Made by a program: the position numbers and the translations under genes. Below are positions 1 to 4,517 of a stretch of DNA of 5,074 nucleotides, piece after piece. The stretch is from Thiotrichaceae bacterium (GTDB lineage Bacteria; Pseudomonadota; Gammaproteobacteria; Thiotrichales; Thiotrichaceae), in contig JALVDG010000047.1 of assembly GCA_027009095.1 (NCBI GenBank), positions 1 through 5,074 of the forward strand, read 5' to 3'. The notes beneath the pieces were generated by a model that made no database searches, had not been told where the DNA came from, and saw nothing but the letters and a program-made list of their open reading frames with translations. Position 1 is the stretch's first letter; each line of letters begins with the position of its first letter.

Positions 1-277
1 CTAAAAATGCAGCTATACCGATAAGTACTAGCCACTCATCGCTTAAGCCTAATAAACGTCCCATTAAAACAGGAATAAGTCCCTTGAGTGAATCCCCTAA
101 AAGTGTGAGGATAGCTGCTTTTTTTCCGCCATAGCGTAAAACATTGGTTGCACCAGGATTTTTTGATCCAACCGTGCGAGGGTCAGGTAGTGATAGTAAC
201 CTGCTAATAATAATTGCAGCAGAGATAGATCCAATTAAATAGGCAAAAATAACAAGCAGATAGGGGAGGGTGGACAT
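1..277 (-). CDS. plsY: PlsY, acyl-phosphate:glycerol-3-phosphate acyltransferase, N-terminal 92 codons (partial)
   Basis: The family transfers an acyl chain from acyl-phosphate (made by PlsX) to glycerol-3-phosphate, giving lysophosphatidic acid, the first step of phospholipid synthesis, at the inner membrane. Read on the minus strand, the ATG at 277-275 opens a frame that runs off the window edge; a full PlsY is about 200 residues. A first hydrophobic segment spans about residues 5-29, followed by PDPRT (31-35) and the family's first signature, GSKNPGATNVLR (37-48), with the conserved Ser38, Asn40, Gly42, Asn45 and Arg48. A second hydrophobic stretch begins near residue 54 (with D62 and K65) and another near 83. 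The glycine-rich phosphate-binding motif lies beyond the edge. The start is supported by AAAGGA at 289-284, six bases ahead. The gene is divergent from bioH. Identity is based on the close match to the E. coli PlsY (YgiH) N-terminus as I know it. Confidence 0.95.
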   Translation of the reverse strand, partial: MSTLPYLLVIFAYLIGSISAAIIISRLLSLPDPRTVGSKNPGATNVLRYGGKKAAILTLLGDSLKGLIPVLMGRLLGLSDEWLVLIGIAAFL

Positions 278-333
278 AGCAGATCCTTTGTCTTAAATAG
301 ATTGATTTTATATGCGTTTCAATTACTACAGGG

Positions 334-359
334 GTATTTTAGGGAGTGACCTAATATAC
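334..359. promoter_or_regulatory. Imperfect 10-bp dyad in the plsY-bioH divergent spacer, possible operator
   Basis: The arms GTATTTTAGG (334-343) and CCTAATATAC (350-359) are reverse complements at 9 of 10 positions (the one mismatch is T338/T355), separated by GAGTGA. The dyad lies 57 bp from the plsY start and 69 bp from the bioH start, so a protein bound there could affect either gene. It does not resemble the E. coli BirA operator. A weak -10-like TATAGT (387-392) precedes bioH but has no good -35. On the minus strand TATAAA (312-307) is a possible plsY -10. The function is inferred from symmetry and position only; an RNA hairpin is the alternative. Confidence 0.35.
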
Positions 360-428
360 GCATCAGTGGTGAATAATAACATAGCTTATAGTGCTTGATT
401 AGGTTTTTAGATATCAAAGAGAGAGTCG

Positions 429-1205
429 TTGAATACAGTGTTAAGGTTAAAACAACAAGGTTTGGGCAAAGGTGAACCCCTGTTGATAATACATGGATGG
501 GGGATGAACTCATCTGTATGGAAGGCTGTAGCAAAGGATTTAGAGCGACACTTTCAAGTGACATGGCTTGATTTGCCTGGGCACGGCAATAATAGTGATA
601 TACAAGCAGAGAACCTATTGGCTATTGTCGATAAGATATTACCTGTAATAAAAAAGCCAACTCATATCATTGGCTGGTCATTAGGAGGACTGATTGCACA
701 AGAAATACTAAAGCAGTCTCCAGAGTTGATAAAAAAAATAGTTTTAGTAGCAAGCACGCCTCGTTTTTCTCAATCTCAAGATTGGAAAAATGCAATGTCA
801 ACAGAGGTACTGCAAGCTTTTTCTGATAATTTACAAAAAGACATTAAAGGCACGATAAAACGATTTATTGCCTTGCAGTTTATAGATGTTAAAGGCTCAC
901 AAACAATTCAGCGAGAGTTGCGAGAAAAGCTATTAAGTGATCTTCCTGCGGAATCTGCTCTTATGACAGGATTAGATATTCTGCAGTATCAGGATTTACG
1001 GCATGAACCGATCAAACATGACAATCTATGGATACTAGGAGAGAGAGATCGTTTAGTTCCAGTTGAAGTTAAACAAGATTTAGCCACACTATTCTCAAAT
1101 GCCAATATTAAGGTGATATCTGGTGCGGGTCATGCACCCTTTATGACACATCCTAAAGAATTTGTAGCGATAGTTATTGATTTTTTGACAGCAAAAATTA
1201 GGTAA
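429..1205 (+). CDS. bioH: BioH, pimeloyl-[ACP] methyl ester carboxylesterase (TTG start)
   Basis: BioH is a cytoplasmic alpha/beta-hydrolase that removes the methyl group from pimeloyl-ACP methyl ester, ending the fatty-acid-synthase part of biotin synthesis and giving the BioF substrate. The 258 residues match the E. coli protein (256) in length and layout. HGWG (22-25) supplies the oxyanion region. The nucleophile elbow GWSLGG (82-87) holds Ser84, the acid is Asp207 in GERDRLVP, and the base is His235 in GAGHAPF. DLPGHG (48-53) and RFIALQ (145-150) are also as expected. The TTG at 429 is the only sensible start: an in-frame stop lies at 408-410, and the first internal Met (26) would remove HGWG. 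The ribosome site is weak (a purine run, AAAGAGAGAG, at 416-425), so translation is probably modest. bioC follows after 30 bp, presumably cotranscribed. No bioF or bioD is adjacent. A paralogous hydrolase is the only alternative, and pairing with bioC argues against it. Confidence 0.93.
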   Translation: MNTVLRLKQQGLGKGEPLLIIHGWGMNSSVWKAVAKDLERHFQVTWLDLPGHGNNSDIQAENLLAIVDKILPVIKKPTHIIGWSLGGLIAQEILKQSPELIKKIVLVASTPRFSQSQDWKNAMSTEVLQAFSDNLQKDIKGTIKRFIALQFIDVKGSQTIQRELREKLLSDLPAESALMTGLDILQYQDLRHEPIKHDNLWILGERDRLVPVEVKQDLATLFSNANIKVISGAGHAPFMTHPKEFVAIVIDFLTAKIR

Positions 1206-1235
1206 AAAAGTAATATTTTTTATAGGAATTAATGA

Positions 1236-2096
1236 GTGGATAATCAATATCGTTTGGATAAGTTAAAAATTCGCAAAAGCTTTGACCGTGCGGCAGATAC
1301 TTATGATGCATCAGCTATGTTGCAACAAGAGGTTGCCAAACGTTTAGTTGAGCGATTAGACTATATTCGCCAACAGCCAAATACTGTTTTAGATTTAGGT
1401 TGTGGTACGGGTAATATTACCTCATCGATGATAGCGCGATACCCAAAAGCAAACATCTTAGCGCTTGATTTATCCTACAACATGCTTAAAAAAACCAAAA
1501 AACAAGGCGGTTGGTTTAGTAAAAAACCATTATGTATCTGTGCTGATGCAGAGAACCTGCCTTTAAAAAAAAATAGTGTTGATTTGTTAATATCAAGTCT
1601 AATGTTGCAGTGGAGTAATGATATACATGCTACTTTTAGAGGTTTTAGACGGGTAATTTCTCCCAATGGTTTGCTGATGTTTACAACCTTTGGACCTGAC
1701 ACGTTAAAAGAAATCAGAGCCAGTTGGGCGATGGTTGACAATAAACCTCATACCAGCCAATTTACTGATATGCATGATATTGGCGATGCTTTATTAGCTG
1801 CGGGATTTTCAAACCCAGTGATGGATATGGAGATGATGACAGTAACTTACGAATCTGTACGCGAATTAATGAGGGATATTAAAAATATAGGGGCAAGTAA
1901 TGCGACAGAAGGGCGTAGCAAAGGGTTAATGGGTAAGCAACGACTTGCCGACTTTGAAGCGGCATATGAAGACTTTATAGATAATAAAGGCTTATATCCT
2001 ACGACTTGGGAAGTGATCTATGGTCATGCTTGGGTTCCTGAAAAAATGCAGATGGATGATTTTAAGAAGGTGATCCCTATTCAATCAGTTAATTGA
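1236..2096 (+). CDS. bioC: BioC, malonyl-[ACP] O-methyltransferase (GTG start)
   Basis: BioC is a SAM-dependent methyltransferase that esterifies the free carboxyl of malonyl-ACP or malonyl-CoA, letting fatty-acid synthase elongate it to a pimeloyl ester; BioH then reverses the methylation. The N-terminal KSFDRAADTYD (14-24) is typical of BioC. The Rossmann SAM site is VLDLGCGTGN (51-60), with the acidic end of strand 2 at LALDLS (75-80) and the motif around CADAENLPL (102-110). LMLQWSND (122-129) and VISPNGLLMFTTFG (140-153) complete the fold. PHTSQF (171-176), MHDIGDAL (179-186) and IGASN...GR (218-227) match the C-terminal BioC region. At 286 residues it is longer than the E. coli enzyme (251), as in many other gammaproteobacteria. 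A TGA directly precedes the GTG in frame and AGGA (1224-1227) lies 8 bases ahead, fixing the start. The 3' end overlaps the convergent 2089-2403 gene by 8 bp. A run of nine A occurs at 1565-1573. Confidence 0.93.
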   Translation: MDNQYRLDKLKIRKSFDRAADTYDASAMLQQEVAKRLVERLDYIRQQPNTVLDLGCGTGNITSSMIARYPKANILALDLSYNMLKKTKKQGGWFSKKPLCICADAENLPLKKNSVDLLISSLMLQWSNDIHATFRGFRRVISPNGLLMFTTFGPDTLKEIRASWAMVDNKPHTSQFTDMHDIGDALLAAGFSNPVMDMEMMTVTYESVRELMRDIKNIGASNATEGRSKGLMGKQRLADFEAAYEDFIDNKGLYPTTWEVIYGHAWVPEKMQMDDFKKVIPIQSVN

Positions 2097-2403
2097 TTTT
2101 CTTCTTTTTCTTGGCGATTAAAGAGAGTAATGCTTGATGTTGTGCTTCGTTTTGGCTGACTTCCTCGTAATACCAGTTAATTGCTGTTTTCAGTAAAGGG
2201 CGTTGTCGAGTGTTAATTTCACAATTATCTTCGCTAGTTGCAATTTTACTGTTGAATGCTTGTAGTGACGCTCTTGTTGCTTGGGCACACTCAGACCCAT
2301 TAGGAGGAAAAGCGCTATCAATAAAATTTTCTAAAATAGACTGTAATTTTAGGCAAAGCGTTTTGTTTGTTAGGCAGTCTATAGTGAAGGTACGTTTTCT
2401 CAT
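2089..2403 (-). CDS. Small conserved-looking protein of unknown function, convergent with bioC
   Basis: I do not recognise a named family. The 104-residue product has no signal peptide or membrane segment and looks cytosolic and mostly helical. It has four cysteines (10, 17, 39, 61); the first two, in an IDCLTNKTLCLKL context, are seven residues apart, and the third sits in SECAQATRASL. There is a conserved-looking RQRPLLKTAINWYYEE (67-81) and a lysine run at the C-terminus (98-102). This reading is preferred over the plus-strand frame of the same stretch because of its balanced composition and its tail-to-tail fit with bioC (8-bp overlap, 2089-2096). No Shine-Dalgarno sequence precedes the ATG; a TAGAAT box lies only 7 bases ahead on the minus strand, so the message may have little or no leader. 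There is no terminator between it and bioC, so the two transcripts probably overlap. That it is a real gene is likely but not certain. Confidence 0.6.
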   Translation of the reverse strand: MRKRTFTIDCLTNKTLCLKLQSILENFIDSAFPPNGSECAQATRASLQAFNSKIATSEDNCEINTRQRPLLKTAINWYYEEVSQNEAQHQALLSLIAKKKKKIN

Positions 2404-2445
2404 GGTTTAATATTCTACAACGAATATTAATAAAAGTTGTATCAT

Positions 2446-2461
2446 CCCTTAAAAAAAAGGG
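2446..2461. other. Small hairpin in the spacer between the 2089-2403 gene and ccoS
   Basis: CCCTT (2446-2450) and AAGGG (2457-2461) form a 5-bp stem around six A. It lies in the 119-bp divergent spacer, just ahead of a TATATT box (2462-2467) that could be the ccoS -10. The nearest -35-like hexamer, TTGTAT (2437-2442), is 19 bp from that box, which is long. A further 6-bp inverted pair, TACAAC/GTTGTA, lies at about 2415-2441. All of this is weak; no FNR-type site (TTGAT-N4-ATCAA) is visible here, although one might be expected for a cbb3 oxidase gene. Confidence 0.25.
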
Positions 2462-2522
2462 TATATTTGTTCTTTTCATGTTTTAAATTATATCTGAGTA
2501 GAAAATAACAAGGTAAATTTTT

Positions 2523-2732
2523 ATGAGTGCACTATCATTAACCTTATTGATTGGCGTGTTGGTAATGCTAATTGTCATTGTTGCATTTGTATTTACTGTT
2601 AAAAGTGGTCAGTATGATGACTTAGAGGGACCTGCGTATCGTATTCTTATGGATGATGATGATCCAAGAATTCCTGCAAATGCTGAAAAAATAAGAAAAC
2701 AACAGGAAGATACAAAGCATTCTCCTAAATAG
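2523..2732 (+). CDS. ccoS: CcoS, cbb3-type cytochrome c oxidase assembly protein
   Basis: CcoS is a small inner-membrane protein needed to mature cbb3 oxidase, the high-affinity terminal oxidase used at low oxygen; it is linked to cofactor insertion into CcoN. The 69 residues give one strong transmembrane helix (about 5-26) followed directly by the family signature VKSGQYDDLEGPAYRILMDDD (26-46), then a short charged tail. In family members this SGQ(F/Y)DDLEGPAYRIL block is the most conserved part, so the call is firm despite the small size. AAGG (2510-2513) precedes the ATG by 9 bases. CcoS is usually encoded at the end of a ccoGHIS cluster next to ccoNOPQ, yet here both flanking genes are unrelated, so it seems to be transcribed alone. 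No clear terminator follows; a cluster of A+T-rich inverted repeats begins about 75 bp downstream. Confidence 0.93.
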   Translation: MSALSLTLLIGVLVMLIVIVAFVFTVKSGQYDDLEGPAYRILMDDDDPRIPANAEKIRKQQEDTKHSPK

Positions 2733-2845
2733 GATATTTCAATGCATAAGGGGTCTAAAAAAGTATTAATAAGGGTTTTTTGAAAGCTTTAGGGTAAAAT
2801 GTCATGTCTCTATTTTTCGTATAGAGATAAAAAAAATTGTTATTT

Positions 2846-2885
2846 TAGATCAATATCTTTATTGCTTTTTTAAGATATTGATCTA
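2846..2885. repeat. Perfect 14-bp inverted repeat, 12-nt loop
   Basis: TAGATCAATATCTT (2846-2859) and AAGATATTGATCTA (2872-2885) are exact reverse complements. The loop (2860-2871) is T-rich. A perfect 14-bp match at this distance is not expected by chance even in A+T-rich DNA. The arms contain ATCAA and TTGAT, but facing the wrong way and too far apart for an FNR site. It may act as an RNA hairpin or cruciform, or as paired protein sites. Confidence 0.7.
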
Positions 2886-2952
2886 TATATTCTATTCGCG
2901 ATTCATCTATGGTTTATTAGATATGAATAGCGTATTGTAATTTTTATAGGTA

Positions 2953-2989
2953 GGAGGACATAATAAAATTTCGATTTGTTATGTCCTCC
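2953..2989. repeat. Perfect 11-bp inverted repeat with an inner TTCG-capped stem
   Basis: GGAGGACATAA (2953-2963) pairs fully with TTATGTCCTCC (2979-2989). Inside, AAAT (2966-2969) and ATTT (2974-2977) close a TTCG tetraloop (2970-2973), leaving a TA bulge on the left and a single G on the right. The left arm includes an AGGAGG (2952-2957), so in plus-strand RNA a Shine-Dalgarno-like sequence would be sealed by its complement. No start codon lies at a normal distance from it: the nearest ATG (2981) opens only a six-codon frame. After the stem comes CGCTTAATG rather than a T run, so it is not a typical terminator. Confidence 0.65.
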
Positions 2990-3032
2990 CGCTTAATGTA
3001 ATGGGGTTTTCTTTCTTTTCAAACATATAGTG

Positions 3033-3060
3033 TTGAAAGAAGGAAGGCTGCGTGTATCGT
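3033..3060 (+). promoter_or_regulatory. Possible sigma-70 promoter of the LysR gene
   Basis: TTGAAA (3033-3038) and TATCGT (3055-3060) are 16 bp apart, matching the consensus at 5/6 and 4/6 positions. Transcription would begin near 3067 and give a leader of about 50 nt. The -35 lies inside the right arm of the 3007-3047 hairpin. If this promoter is the real one, the hairpins further upstream are not part of the LysR message. Confidence 0.25.
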
Positions 3061-3116
3061 TGAATGGAAGTAGCGAATGAACTCGGGCTTCTGTGTGAAA
3101 GGAGATCATAAAATTT

Positions 3117-4025
3117 ATGTCTGATAGAAGACTGCAAGTATTTCATGCTGTGGCGCGTTTATTAAGCTTTACTAAAGCGGCTGATGTACTCCACATGACT
3201 CAACCAGCGGTAACTTTTCAAATACGTCAACTGGAAGACCAGTTTGATACAAGGCTTTTTGATCGCGCTCATAATAAAGTAACGCTCACAGAGGCAGGGC
3301 ACATGATCTTTGAATATACTGAGCGTATATTTGAACAATATGCCGAAATGGATAATGCAGTTAGAGAATTAACAGGTAATTTTAGTGCTTCCTTAGTTTT
3401 AGGTGCAAGTACCACTATTTCTGAATACATGCTTCCCGCGCTTTTAGGTCAGTATAAAGTTAAAAATCCAGAAGTTAGATTGCGTTTGCGTGTGTCAAAT
3501 ACTGATGGAATCGTATCAATGGTTGAAAATAATGTCATTGATCTTGGTATTGTAGAAGGACCTGTAACTAATAAAAACTTGGTCTCAGAAATTTGTAAAA
3601 CAGATGAGCTTGTTGCTGTTGTTCCTTCTGGATATGAATTGGCGAGTTATGCTGATAGAGGGGAGTCAATTCCCATAGAGAAGGTTTTGGAACATCCTTA
3701 TATCTGTCGAGAGCAAGGTTCGGGGACGCGCGAGGTTATTATGGACTACTTGCGCGAACGTGGTTTAGAGATGCAGATGTTAAAATCCTGTCTTGAGCTA
3801 GGTAGCCCAGAAGCTATCAAAGGTGCCGTAGAAGCAGGCATGGGTGTTTCCATACTCTCTAGTGTCAGTATTACAAAGGAGTTGAAGTTAGGCTCTTTAG
3901 TCGCAATCCCTCTTGATCCACCACTAAGCCGTGATTTTTCTTTTGTGCGTCAGCGTCAAAAGTTTAGAGTAAGGGCAATGGAAGAGTTGCTTGAGTTTGC
4001 CCGAAACTACTGTAAAACAAGCTAA
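3117..4025 (+). CDS. LysR-family transcriptional regulator, CysL/CysB-like effector domain
   Basis: This is a DNA-binding regulator of standard LysR length (302 residues). The winged helix-turn-helix occupies about residues 1-60: LLSFTKAADVLHMTQPAVTF (15-34) covers the two helices, followed by RQLEDQFDTRLFDR (37-50) and the wing VTLTEAG (55-61). A linker helix (about 62-87) leads to a two-lobed periplasmic-binding-protein-like domain from about 92. Landmarks are LGASTTISEYMLP (95-107), the hinge-region IDLGIVEGP (141-149), GSGTR (201-205) and AGMGVSILSS (240-249). The GAST...LP and SGTR pattern resembles regulators of sulfur and nitrogen assimilation or carbon fixation (CysL, CbbR, YeiE types), but the ligand and targets cannot be told from sequence. 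AAAGGAG (3098-3104) lies 12 bases before the ATG, somewhat long; no better start is seen. Neither neighbour is divergent, so the usual divergent-target rule gives no hint. Confidence 0.9.
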   Translation: MSDRRLQVFHAVARLLSFTKAADVLHMTQPAVTFQIRQLEDQFDTRLFDRAHNKVTLTEAGHMIFEYTERIFEQYAEMDNAVRELTGNFSASLVLGASTTISEYMLPALLGQYKVKNPEVRLRLRVSNTDGIVSMVENNVIDLGIVEGPVTNKNLVSEICKTDELVAVVPSGYELASYADRGESIPIEKVLEHPYICREQGSGTREVIMDYLRERGLEMQMLKSCLELGSPEAIKGAVEAGMGVSILSSVSITKELKLGSLVAIPLDPPLSRDFSFVRQRQKFRVRAMEELLEFARNYCKTS

Positions 4026-4071
4026 TACTTTCAACTAGTAGTATATCAGCCAGTTCAAAGTGTCTAATCGG

Positions 4072-4317
4072 CATCTCTGTGATAATTTGTAATAAGGCTA
4101 GGTGTGAGGGAATGGTTGTTCCCGTGCTCAAATACTGTAACGCAGAAACAGATTATCGCAAAGGTGTTCGGAGGGTTTTCCAGTCTGTCTCCCTATCGTT
4201 GTTATACTTCTTGTGGAGGGAAAATCATTCCCTGCGAAGTGCGCTTACAGGTACGAAGATAGACAGAGCAACTGATGCAGACAGTTTGAATGAGTTACTT
4301 AAAATTAGAGTCTGATG
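4072..4317 (+). ncRNA. Candidate structured RNA of unknown family, about 245 nt
   Basis: No protein family is recognisable, but the two ends pair and nested helices continue inward. Outer: CATC (4072-4075) with GATG (4314-4317), and TAATTTGTAA (4083-4092) with AAATTA (4302-4307) plus TTAC (4295-4298). A side hairpin GGGAA/TTCCC sits at 4108-4123. Next, CAAA-CTGT (4129-4138, 2-nt bulge) pairs with ACAGTTTG (4281-4288), GCA/TGC (4142/4276) and CAG/CTG (4149/4272) follow, and a lopsided bubble has 32 nt on the left. Then TCTGTCT (4184-4190) pairs with AGACAGA (4261-4267), TCGT/ACGA (4196/4253), ACTTC/GAAGT (4206/4236), and a terminal AGGGAA/TTCCCT stem (4217-4233). The overall shape (long rod, central bubble, closed ends) recalls 6S RNA, yet I cannot match 6S, tmRNA, RNase P or SRP sequence motifs. 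Strand is a guess from the flanking genes. Hand folding overestimates structure, so confidence is limited. Confidence 0.38.
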
Positions 4318-4350
4318 TTACGTAATATAGAAAAATATTATTACTCTTCC
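4318..4350. other. Short A+T-rich linker with small dyads
   Basis: TTACGTAA (4318-4325) is a palindrome, and TAATAT (4323-4328) pairs with ATATTA (4335-4340) around AGAAAA. It joins the candidate RNA to the G+C-richer repeat mosaic. It could serve as a weak 3' boundary for the RNA, but it lacks a G+C-rich stem and a T run. Confidence 0.25.
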
Positions 4351-4378
4351 CTCCGCCCGATGCGTTAGCGAGGCGGAG
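4351..4378. repeat. G+C-rich hairpin, first module of the repeat mosaic
   Basis: CTCCGCC (4351-4357) and GGCGGAG (4372-4378) form a perfect 7-bp stem around a 14-nt loop. The following AGCTAA (4377-4382) is complementary to TTAGCT (4510-4515), which encloses the next palindromes. Its composition is clearly richer in G+C than the surrounding genes. Confidence 0.6.
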
Positions 4379-4387
4379 CTAAGCTTA

Positions 4388-4487
4388 CCATTCTAACCGT
4401 GTCGAGCATTTACTTGCTAGAATGGATCAGCAGTGAAAGTGTTTGAGCGGAGTTTACGGAGCGAGCTTTTTCACTGCCCATTCTAGC
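4388..4487. repeat. Nested palindromes built on three copies of the CCATTCTA motif
   Basis: The motif occurs as CCATTCTA (4388-4395), inverted as GCTAGAATGG (4416-4425), and again direct as CCATTCTAGC (4478-4487). The last two are a perfect 10-bp inverted pair directly enclosing a second one, GCAGTGAAA (4430-4438) with TTTCACTGC (4469-4477), so a 19-bp stem forms with only a 4-nt bulge (4426-4429) and a 30-nt loop. The loop holds the imperfect repeats GCGGAG and ACGGAG. The middle copy can pair with either outer copy but not both. This has the look of an extragenic palindromic element present in many copies in a genome; copy number cannot be seen here. Confidence 0.65.
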
Positions 4488-4517
4488 GGGTGAAGCGTAG
4501 GAGGAGCGGTTAGCTGG

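Larger units (their letters stand above)
2733..3116. other. 384-bp non-coding gap between ccoS and the LysR gene, rich in inverted repeats
   Basis: No credible reading frame occurs on either strand. The stretch holds a series of dyads: TCTCTAT/ATAGAGA at 2807-2827 (7 bp, 7-nt loop); a 14-bp perfect repeat at 2846-2885; an imperfect hairpin at 2899-2932 (CG, ATTCAT and CTA paired with TAG, ATGAAT and CG, with two 2-nt bulges); an 11-bp stem at 2953-2989; and a long pyrimidine/purine hairpin at about 3007-3047. None is followed by the T tract of a standard rho-independent terminator. The region may carry an untranslated leader of the LysR gene, a separate small RNA, a ccoS 3' end, or operator sites for the regulator. 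The first 70 bases (2733-2800) show nothing beyond A- and T-runs. Confidence 0.45.

Noticed and set aside
294..322. TTGAAA-17-TATTTA promoter for plsY on the minus strand
   Set aside because: Transcription would start at or inside the Shine-Dalgarno sequence (284-289); the -10 also matches the consensus poorly.
395..417. TTGAT...ATCAA pair upstream of bioH as an FNR site
   Set aside because: The half sites are 13 bases apart instead of 4, and biotin genes are not usual FNR targets.
319..564. Minus-strand frame of 81 codons across the bioH start
   Set aside because: It is a shadow of bioH and the promoter region, low in complexity and rich in Leu/Ser/Thr.
1475..1741. Minus-strand frame of 88 codons within bioC
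   Set aside because: It is an antisense shadow of the well-supported bioC gene.
2210..2410. Plus-strand frame of 66 codons with a lipobox-like LLNAC near the N-terminus
   Set aside because: GTG start without a ribosome site and no export-type n-region. The opposite strand gives a longer, more natural protein; the lipobox likeness is probably chance.
2850..2883. ATCAA/TTGAT within the 14-bp repeat as an FNR site
   Set aside because: The half sites face outward in the wrong order and are too far apart.
4079..4315. Plus-strand frame of 78 codons starting with GTG
   Set aside because: No ribosome site, unusual composition, no family resemblance, and the same bases are better explained by long-range pairing.
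4072..4317. 6S RNA, cobalamin riboswitch, RNase P or tmRNA
   Set aside because: I looked for their conserved sequence blocks and found only loose likenesses (for example ACTGTAA at 4134-4140), not enough for a named call.
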